Notes under the pieces: model-generated
Seen by the model: the letters and a program-made list of their open reading frames with translations, nothing else
Told to the model about the DNA's origin: nothing
Database searches by the model: none
From: Cryptomeria japonica
Lineage: Eukaryota; Streptophyta; Pinopsida; Cupressales; Cupressaceae
Reading direction: 5' to 3'
Assembly (NCBI RefSeq): GCF_030272615.1
Contig: NC_081414.1
Span: 782,790,119 to 782,854,118, forward strand
Length of the DNA: 64,000 nt
Shown here: positions 56,360 through 64,000 of the stretch, piece after piece
How positions within the stretch are numbered: the first letter of the stretch is position 1
Layout: each line of letters starts with the position of its first letter
Program-made: the position numbers and the translations under genes

Positions 56360-56470
56360 AAAATCATCATAACTTTCATCCCTGAAAATTTCGAAAAAAG
56401 TTGCGAGGACCGTGTGCACTCCGTTCACCACGGTCCTGGACATTTTTTCTGAAATTTTGGGAGATTGTCC
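56360..56470 (+). repeat. Hairpin module, copy 4
   Basis: As copy 3. The stem is perfect with G-C where copies 1 and 2 have A-T at the seventh pair from the outer GGACC end. Confidence 0.7.
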
Positions 56471-56521
56471 TGATTGCATTTAACAGCTTAAATCTAGGAG
56501 ATTGGCTGATTTTACTAAAAT

Positions 56522-58513
56522 TTGCTACCTCTAAAATTCAAAATCTTCTCTCTCTCTTTAGTGCATGAGTTTTACAACAATAAGCCCTACTTACACTATT
56601 TTGTTAGACGAAGCCTTAGAATTAAGTCTTTCCAAGGTTTAATTACTGAGGAGATAGAACCTAATTTGAATGGCCTTTTTAATGAGGACACGGGTAATTC
56701 CTCTAATCCTCTTAATGATGAAGAAGCTCTCCATGAGGTTTCTGAAGAACAACTTTCGAAATTGGATAACCAATTTGACGATTTTCGACAATGGATGTCT
56801 GAAGAATACCCCGATAGTCAAGCTCTTCCTTTAATTGAAGGTCTAAAACATATGGTTCAAAATGATAAGAATGGAATTGATATTTTGCATAGTATTGCAC
56901 ACATTGTGGATTCAAATGTGATGCCTATGAAGAGTTGTGCCGAAACTTTGGGTTATACACAACCTCCTACTCAAGTCAATCATTCTATTCCTTTGACAAC
57001 TTCTATTGCTAGTATACCTACTTTTACATCAAACATAATGACTACTTCAATACAAGACATTCCTCCTATGATCACTAGTCATGGGGGAAATCCTTCTTCT
57101 TTAATTAACCCTCTTCCTTCATTCAATCTGACTTCTTCATTCATTCCTTCAATGAGTGTTCCTATTACATCTCCACAAATGAACCTGGCTCAAGGGGGCA
57201 ATTCATTTAATCATTCCATTCCTCCTTGTAGTGTTCCTCCTTTCCAATCATCTCCTATGACTAACTATCATAGTGTCCCACCACCTTACTCTCTACCTTC
57301 TTTCAATAACATAACACCTCCATCACAATCTAACTCTCCGACTGAAGCGACCATTAACAATCTTGCACAAACTGTCTCTTCTTTACAGCAACAAATTGCC
57401 TCTATGAATCAATCTAAGTTTAGTGTGCCCACATTTGATGTTGCGAGCCCACTTTCTCTTGACATTGTTCAAGCTATTCCCCCTAAACATGTTGAAATTC
57501 CGCATTTGGAGCTTTATAATGGTAAGGGTGATCCTTTAACACATGTTAAGACTTTTCAAACAATATGTACTAATTTTGCTTATGACCAAAGGTTGCTTGC
57601 AAAACTATTTACTAGAACATTAACAGACAAAGCCCTACAATGGTATTGCTTGTTGCCTTCCTATTCTATTACTTCTTTCGAACAACTTGCAAATGCTTTC
57701 ATTCAACAATTTCAAAACAATATAAGTCCTAAAGTTACTTTGATTGATTTAATGCATTGTAAACAAGCTGTTAAAGAAAAAGTGACTGATTTCATGGGTA
57801 GATATAAGCATTTGTATGCTCAAATTTCTTTTCCAGTGCCTGAGAATGATATTCAAAGAATCTTTATTTCTAATTTACAAAAAGATATTAGAGAAAAACT
57901 TCTGTTTTCTGAGTTTACTTCTTTCCAACAGTTGTGTGCAACTCTTCACAATTATCAACTGACTGTGAGTCAAATGGAACAAGCAAATCCTATGGCTCCG
58001 AGTGATAAGGGTGATAGTAGTCAACAACCATTTGGGAAGTTTAAACCGAACAGAGAGTCCATTAAATTCAATGAAAACATCATCAACAATGTGAATGCAG
58101 CATCAGGTGTGCCTCCTATTTCTAAGTTTTTCAAGAAAGAAAGAAAGTTTACTCCTTTGAATGAATCATTGCATAGTATTATGAATAAGTTATTGGAACA
58201 AAATGTGCTTACTCTTCCTCCTATAAGGCAAATAGATCCTACAAAGATTAATTCACCCTATTTTGATAACAAATCTTTTTGTCAATTTCATCGTCAACCT
58301 GGGCATGATACTGAAAAATGTTTTGCTTTAAAGGGTAAAATTCAAGATTTGATTGATAATAATACTATCTCTGTTTCTGGTGTGAATGATAAAGGCAATA
58401 CATATGTAGCTCCTCCTATCTCAAGATTTTTACTGATCCGTTACCTTCTCATACCTCTAATGCGATTGATACTAATGATTCCTCTGTCTCACCTGATGAT
58501 CTTGTGTTTATGA
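56522..58513 (+). CDS. Tat-like gag of the 54127 element
   Basis: 663 open codons. The true start may be a later ATG, because the first 40 residues overlap leader-like sequence. Residues 100-290 are acidic then Ser/Pro/Thr-rich. The gag domain covers about 325-480 (LELYNGKGDPLTHVKTFQTI, LTDKALQWYCLLP, FEQLANAFIQQFQNNI, VTDFMGRYKHLYAQIS, IFISNLQKDIREKLLF). The Tat-type knuckle CQFHRQPGHDTEKC is at 587-600, followed by LKGKIQDLID. A one-base shift near 58425 moves the reading into the next segment, so the last 25 residues here are out of frame. Confidence 0.85.
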   Translation: MLPLKFKIFSLSLVHEFYNNKPYLHYFVRRSLRIKSFQGLITEEIEPNLNGLFNEDTGNSSNPLNDEEALHEVSEEQLSKLDNQFDDFRQWMSEEYPDSQALPLIEGLKHMVQNDKNGIDILHSIAHIVDSNVMPMKSCAETLGYTQPPTQVNHSIPLTTSIASIPTFTSNIMTTSIQDIPPMITSHGGNPSSLINPLPSFNLTSSFIPSMSVPITSPQMNLAQGGNSFNHSIPPCSVPPFQSSPMTNYHSVPPPYSLPSFNNITPPSQSNSPTEATINNLAQTVSSLQQQIASMNQSKFSVPTFDVASPLSLDIVQAIPPKHVEIPHLELYNGKGDPLTHVKTFQTICTNFAYDQRLLAKLFTRTLTDKALQWYCLLPSYSITSFEQLANAFIQQFQNNISPKVTLIDLMHCKQAVKEKVTDFMGRYKHLYAQISFPVPENDIQRIFISNLQKDIREKLLFSEFTSFQQLCATLHNYQLTVSQMEQANPMAPSDKGDSSQQPFGKFKPNRESIKFNENIINNVNAASGVPPISKFFKKERKFTPLNESLHSIMNKLLEQNVLTLPPIRQIDPTKINSPYFDNKSFCQFHRQPGHDTEKCFALKGKIQDLIDNNTISVSGVNDKGNTYVAPPISRFLLIRYLLIPLMRLILMIPLSHLMILCL

Positions 58514-59949
58514 CTCCGAATGTGATTAACTTTGTAGAGCAGTAGAAAATCCCTAAAGAACCTTCCATCACATTTGATTCTAGTGAAACTATCAGGGCAC
58601 CTGATGGTCGTTTATATATAGTTGCAAAAGTCAAGAATACACCTTGTCGTGGAGTGCTTATTGATCCTTCTTGCATGGTTAATATCATTACTGAAGAATT
58701 TCTTTTTACTTTACAATTGAATCAAGTGATCTATGACGAAACAGATGTGATTGTGAAATTATTTGATGCATTTTCTTCTCCTGCAATTGGTTCTATTACA
58801 TTACCTATTGAGGTCCATAACAAATCCCTTGATGTAAGCTTTGCTATTATTCCATTGTCTGAACAATTTCGTGTGAAGCTAGGCTATCCTTGGCTATCTT
58901 CCATGAAAGCTATTGCTTCTCCTATTCACAAGTGTTTGAAATTTCCCCATAATGGTGAAGTTGTTACTGTCAATCATAGTCTCTTTAAACCAGCTGAAAG
59001 AACTTCTAGCGTTCCTATTGATTACTTTTGGCCTAAACAATTCCAATCTCTTCCTCCGCGAAGTGATCATCTTTTCAAATCTTATCAAAAGTGGAAAAAA
59101 GATATGATCCTATCTCTCAGTGAACCTAGAACACCCAAACTTGATATTCCTATCATTCTTGAGAAGGAAGTTCTTCCTTTGAAAGATAAAACTAATGTCT
59201 TTCCTCAAGAAGATTCCCAACCCATCCCTATGGATGTGACTATGTCTATGCCTAATAAACTTCCTAAAGGTAGACCTATACCTCCTCGTCATGATGGACT
59301 TGGTCTCCTTCCTAAACCAAATATTCTTCCTTTATATGGAGCAGTTCCTCCTCCTTTTTATAGAGAGAAGAGACCTTCTTCTTCTCCTATTATCCAACCT
59401 AATAGACCACAACCTAAACACCCAAGTGATAAGGATGAGAACATTCCTCCTCCTCAATCTTCTCAACTTCCTACTAAGACTAGACGAAATCGTTCTGCAC
59501 GTGAACACCGATGAAAGCATCGTCTTAGAGCTCAGGCAGCTACTTCTCAAACTTTGCAATCCCCAAAAACACCTTCAACTAGCATTATTCCATTTTCTCC
59601 TCAACCAGAAATTGAGCCAAAATCTCCTAAACATAAGATGCATGATGGTCTTGATCCTGTGCGAGTTAAAGATCCTATTTTTATAAATCTTGATGATGAT
59701 ATAGATGAAAATGTTATTCATGATGAAAATGTTACTTCTTTTCATTCTGATAGTGAATTTGAATATGTTGATGTTGATAACCATTTATCTAACGAATTTT
59801 CTAAAGCACTTATCCTAGCTCCTAGACAAGAACAACGTGGCTTGGAACATGAACATAGCCCTTGTTTGGATCTTGTGATAGCTCCATCTGCTGTGTTGGA
59901 TGTTCCTCCTCTAGCATGTTTCCTGCCTTCCCGAAATATTGATCAGTAA
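58430..59949 (+). pseudogene. Degenerate protease and Pro-rich region of the 54127 element
   Basis: Continues gag after the frameshift. A TAG at 58543 (after NFVEQ) and a TGA at 59512 (EHR then stop) interrupt one frame that ends at 59949. The protease-like part has GVLIDPSCMVNIITEE, where D-P-S replaces D-S/T-G, and VKLGYPWLSSMKAIASPIHK, homologous to LLGRPWIHSMQAVPS of the 26900 element. The active site change suggests loss of proteolysis. After it comes Pro/Lys-rich sequence (KGRPIPPRHDGLGLLPKP) that may be a G-patch remnant. Confidence 0.7.
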
Positions 59950-60707
59950 GATCGGGGGGTAGATGATGTGCTAGACTAGTTCATTAGCATAGCAGACTCT
60001 TTCCTCCTCTCTTTTGTTACTTCTTCTATGTGTTATTCTCATTCTTCTATTTGTTGTCCTTAGTGTTGTCTACTTGAGGACGACGCAAAACATTGAGATC
60101 TCTTTTGGTCTCTCTCATGTTGACTCAAAAGACACATGTGTTCCCTTCTTCTAGGTGACCTTCCTTGATTGGGGAATGAAGAACAATTATGCATACATAC
60201 ATATGATATACATGAATTATCATACAGCATACTGACCCCAAGGAAAGCGAAGTCACCTTGTGCTTTGTGTTTTGTGTCTATTATCCTTGGGCTTATCTCA
60301 CACTTGGGGGCTAAATCCTTGTGATAACGTGCTCCTTTTCCTTCTCATTTCCTATATGTATCACTACCTTAAAGCAATCACCCCCGATGAGGCGTGTGCA
60401 ATCGCTTTAACGTAGGGGGGCATACATCCCGTTCATATCTCTTCAAGATACTTGAAAATTTCTTGACAAATTTAGTTTTGCCTTGAAAATTTTTGATATC
60501 TTTCTTGCATGACTCATAGTGAGGGAACCTTACTATTGACAGTCATGGTTCTCCCTCGTGATCTTCCCTTTTACTTTGTCAATAGAAGTCATAAGATCCT
60601 TACTCCACTGGGGGCTTGGTATATCTTGCCTTCTTGACGTGGTGAAAGTCTTTCAATGTTGTTTCCTTGTACTTTACCGGAAGTATGGACGTATGCTTAT
60701 ACTCCCG
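59950..60707 (+). other. 3' non-coding region of the 54127 element
   Basis: No gene seen. Contains GGGGGGCATA (60415-60424) and two GGGGGCT words (60306, 60614) that resemble the PPT. Confidence 0.55.
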
Positions 60708-60724
60708 CTAAAGTGGGGGCTAAA
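60708..60724 (+). other. Polypurine tract of the 54127 element
   Basis: CTAAAGTGGGGGCTAAA directly before the 3' LTR; identical core to 32880-32893. Confidence 0.85.
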
Positions 60725-61916
60725 TGTAGCATCCTAAAATTGTGACACTTGCAATTTCGACTGCATTTGGGTCTTCACGATGGCGACGCAACACTGAACC
60801 TGAATGGAGACCTCGAAACATGTTCATGACACCAAAAACTGCATTTTTCAGCACCCTGGCCTGATCCTCCTTGCACCCTGTTGTCCCTGGAGGTGGGACC
60901 ATGGCGCCTAGCGCCCTAGTCCCTGGCCCTATTTTGGGCCCGATCTCTTATGGCGCTTTGGGTCTTTAAGTTTGCAAATTGGAAAATATTGTTTCCTGGT
61001 CGACCCAAGTCGAAAAAATCAGTCTTTTAACCCTAATTGGCAAGTATATAAACTGCATTTCCCCTCCCACTTGAGGAGGCAAAAGAAAAGAGGAAGGACA
61101 TATGTGTACAAGAGGCGGAAGCGATATTCAAACATTCAAGCATTCAAGCATTCCTTCAAGCAATTGAGCATTCTAAGTCTCCATTCAAGGCTAAGTGTTG
61201 CATTCAAGACAAGGATTCAACCATTGAAGAGGAGATCACTTACAACATACAAAATACAACATTCATTACACCTTCGCATGTAAGAAGACAAACATTCTTA
61301 CAACAAGGTATCAGTACTTGTTTACATTACAAACATTTACATTTACAGCATTCTCATTTCTTGGTTAATTCCAAAACTGGGGTTTGACCTAAAGGCAAAC
61401 CCCTAATCCCTAACCCCCCAATCATCCTCTCTTTTTTGTGTGTAGGTTGCAGGTACGCGGCTATAATTGAAGATCTAGAATCCTTGTGCAGAGACGAACA
61501 GATCCCCCTTCGTTTTGCGGATTTTTTGGAGGACCGTGTGCACGCCGGGCACCATCGTCCCGTCAACTTTCGCCCAAATTTGTAGAACAACATCATCTCG
61601 ACATTTTACTGCTAATTCTAGGTCCGCAGCTTCATCCCGTATTCCTATCTCTATTTATAAGCAAATCTTTCTTACTTTACATGCATTCCTAGTTCAATCT
61701 TTCTATCTACATTCTTTACAAAAGAGGGTATCCTTGATGTCTCAACCCTTGAAACTCATTTAGAATCCAATCCTGCATTGTGTGGGATTGGATCTTGTGG
61801 GTTTCAACCCCTCTTTTGAATGTAAAGTCCCTCCTAAGTGAAAACCGTTAATCCTAGTGACCCCCTTTCTCCTTGGAGTGGGGGAGAACCCCTAGGGTTC
61901 GATTTTCCGCTTTACA
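60725..61916 (+). repeat. 3' LTR of the 54127 element
   Basis: 1,192 bp, collinear with 54127-55380 apart from the shorter palindrome array (60897-60925) and scattered substitutions. Ends GCTTTACA before TGAGT. Confidence 0.92.
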
Positions 61917-61921
61917 TGAGT
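61917..61921. repeat. Imperfect target duplication TGAGT (right)
   Basis: Partner of TTAGT at 54122-54126, one mismatch. Confidence 0.6.
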
Positions 61922-63400
61922 AAACCTCCTCCATCCTCAGAATTCGGATTTGGGGGTCATAAAACACTCGTCTTGCCTTAGCCATGGTCAGGTGAGCATC
62001 ATGTGTGCTTTGTGGGGCTTTCTTTTCATTGGGTTGTGTGTCGTGTGATTTGGTGGAATTCCTCGATTTGCGTGCCTTGCGCGGGGTAAGTGGAGTTTGT
62101 TATCCTAAGTATTTAATTCAAGTTAATGAGTAGATGTACGCATTAGTAATTTAGAAATTTAAAATAGGTAGTTTCTTTTATATGAATAATTGTTAATTTA
62201 AAGAGATCGCTTTGATTATAATTGTAGCAAGCTTAAAGCATTTAAATTGAAATAATGCGTTCATTTATGCATTAGTAGTTGAGAAAATTAGAATAAATAG
62301 GTTTCTTTCATGAGATTAGTCATTTATTAAAAAGGTCACTTTATTATGTTATAGCGAGTCAATTTAATAGTTAATTTTAAAAATAACGAAATTCAATGAG
62401 TTATGCGTTTTAGAAAGGAAAGATTTAAAGTCTTTGGGAAATAGAAATAAATTAATCATTTTCGCATTTTGGAAAAAAAAGGGTAAATTTTATTATTTAA
62501 AAGAAATTATTTTCTTTTTACTTGTAAAGATGATATAGTATAAAGGATTGATTTTTGGAAATTTAAATTGAATTAAATACCTTACCCTTGTTAATAGTTC
62601 AAAATACAAAATGTTGGCTAAAGTAATATGGAGAAACTAAAATTAGAATTAAATAAGAAATAGAGGCATTTTAATTTTAATTAGAAAATCAAATAAGAGG
62701 TATTGAATAATGGAAAGGAATGATTTCCATTTTTCATTTTTCTTTATTTTTAAAATAAATGCCTAAATTCGAAATTGAAAATTAGGTCAAAAACTGGGGT
62801 TTCTCAAATAACCTAGTTTTTGAAATGTTTTGGGGATCTTTTTGGAAATGGAGGTGGGAAAACTGTTGGAGAAAATGAAGTTCTTTTGCTTGGAGTTGCA
62901 GGTGGAGCTCTCCTTCAAGTCTTGCCCGGAATGCAATATGAGGTAGGATTCCAACCTACCCTTTCATTTATTGTTGAATCAAAAAAAAAATACAAATTTG
63001 TGTTTAAATGTTCTCCATGAAATGCTGGAAAAATAGAAATGATATTACCCATGAGTGTTCTTAAGATTTAGTTTTCAGTTTTGTTGAAAGCTTGGTTGTT
63101 CTTGGATTTAAGATTTGTCATGGTATCTTGGACTTTTTGAAAGAAGAAAAAAATCTTCCCCAATCTATTGCTTAAATATTCTAGAAAAAAAATAAGAAAG
63201 GATAAAAATAAGAAAATAAAAATATCAAATGCATGGCTATGGCTATGACTGTGTTTTGGTATTTTTTTGTATCCATATTTTAAAAGAAAAAAATTTGGAC
63301 TTAGTTTTAAACTGGGATTCTTCCAAAAATAAAGAAGAAACAAAAAAAAAATATAATATATAAAAAAAAGGAAGAAACAAAAAAAAAAAACATATATATT
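61922..63400. other. Unassigned AT-rich DNA
   Basis: Probably the continuation of the sequence at 53828-54126. It is AT-rich with poly-A and poly-T runs from 62100 on. The piece 62820-62945 is less AT-rich and reads as an open stretch ending next to GTAGGATTCC, somewhat exon-like, but without a recognisable protein. I see no other feature. Confidence 0.35.
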
Positions 63401-63501
63401 TTGGGAGTTAGGGTTTGGCGGGCGGAGGAGCCGAAGCTCGGCTCGCACCACCGCCCCCTCCCCCATTTCCTCCCTACCCCGTGGTTTCGCAAGGAACCCT
63501 A

Positions 63502-63618
63502 CGTCCACTATGTCCGCAGGGTAAAACGTGCGTCCACTGTGGCTGCAGGGTAAAACCTGCGACCACGGTGTCTGCAGGGAAACCCTGCATCCACGACTGC
63601 CCGCAGGGGGAGTCCCTG
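63502..63618 (+). repeat. Four-copy minisatellite, about 29-bp unit
   Basis: Units at 63502-63530, 63531-63559, 63560-63587 and 63588-63618 of the type CGTCCACTGTGNCTGCAGGG followed by TAAAACSTG. They lie in a GC-rich island (63410-63690) within AT-rich DNA. Confidence 0.75.
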
Positions 63619-63838
63619 TGTTGGTTCAACAGCAAGGGAGCTGGGGTTCCCACCTCTTCTGTGTTGGAAGGTGGGCCCCCTAGTGTCCCCTCTTGTTTTT
63701 AAATTTTATTTTTAGTTTTTTTTTGTGTTTTATTTTTTTATCATAAAAAAAATATATATATAATACAATAAAATAAGCAATTTGGTTTTAAAGGCAGTTT
63801 TCTTAAATATAGATTTAATTAATAATTAATTTGTGTTA

Positions 63839-63841
<3 letters not shown>

Positions 63842-63932
<91 letters not shown>
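63842..63932. repeat. (TA)n microsatellite
   Basis: About 45 uninterrupted TA units. Confidence 0.97.
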
Positions 63933-63936
<4 letters not shown>

Positions 63937-64000
63937 GACAAGGTTAATTTATGAAATAACAAATAATTAATTTGAAATTGTACGATATTGAACAATACTA

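Larger units (their letters stand above)
55404..56521 (+). other. Leader of the 54127 element with two hairpin modules
   Basis: AT-rich non-coding leader. Hairpin modules lie at 55740-55850 and 56360-56470. In the second, GGACCGTG (56407-56414) pairs perfectly with CACGGTCC (56429-56436). In the first, GGACCGTG (55785-55792) faces CATCGTCC (55807-55814) with two mismatches. The frame 55781-56281 runs through this region and shows no domain; I do not call it a gene. Confidence 0.6.
54127..61916 (+). mobile_element. Non-autonomous Tat-like element with gag and degenerate protease
   Basis: LTRs 54127-55380 and 60725-61916 (TGTAGCATCC...GCTTTACA), PBS at 55384 and PPT at 60708. The internal 5.3 kb encodes gag and a protease-like region but no RT, RNase H or integrase. 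LTR termini, PBS and PPT are shared with the element 26900-34593. Confidence 0.9.

Noticed and set aside
62820-63020. Possible exon of a host gene
   Set aside because: A short open stretch next to a GT, but no recognisable protein, no matching acceptor and no second exon.

Overview
The window is plant nuclear DNA that, as far as I can see, consists of nested transposable elements. I found no supportable host protein gene, tRNA, rRNA or CRISPR array. Ty1/copia and Tat-like Ty3/gypsy LTR retrotransposons sit inside one another, with initiator-Met-type primer binding sites, 5-bp target duplications and TG...CA LTR ends. This density, the very long LTRs and the multi-level nesting suggest a large repeat-rich genome, probably a gymnosperm. 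The organism is an inference.

Left part (1-15643), minus strand. A gypsy protease remnant (about 200-568) is broken by a gag-only copia-type element (LTRs 574-4204 and 13981-14758). Its gag is split by a second copia element at 6673-13391, which has 1.11-kb LTRs, PBS, PPT and a perfect CACTA duplication. A MITE-like element with about 25-bp inverted termini (1889-2843) lies in the outer LTR. A related copia LTR (from 14759) cuts the other outer LTR.

Middle (15644-53827), plus strand. A Tat-like gypsy element (call it Tat-1) has its LTR at 15644-17093, gag, protease and G-patch at 19625-22513, and RT, RNase H and a second RNase H at 51899-53826. It is split by a 28-kb insertion, the giant element 22963-51184, bounded by GATAT duplications. 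Each LTR of the giant element is 6,667 bp (the left one counted without its insertion) and carries a four-unit stem-loop array, a TATA-like box and a 1,214-codon reading frame of unknown function. Its internal region encodes gag, protease, a complete second RNase H placed upstream of RT, then RT, a degenerate RNase H and integrase. Its 5' LTR is broken, inside the unknown reading frame, by a non-autonomous element 26900-34593 (CATTG duplication) with one intact 1,012-aa ORF.

Right part (53828-64000). Tat-1 is apparently cut by an unidentified LTR-like sequence starting near 53828. That is split by another non-autonomous element, 54127-61916, which encodes gag and a degenerate protease but no RT or integrase. 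The tail is unassigned AT-rich DNA with a small minisatellite and a (TA)n tract.

How the parts relate: Tat-1, 26900-34593 and 54127-61916 share a PBS type, and the last two also share PPT and LTR termini. They look like members of one mobilisation group with coding capacity divided among them. The best candidates for something undescribed are the LTR-borne 1,214-codon frame, the stem-loop arrays, and a hairpin module that recurs in several elements with paired base changes.
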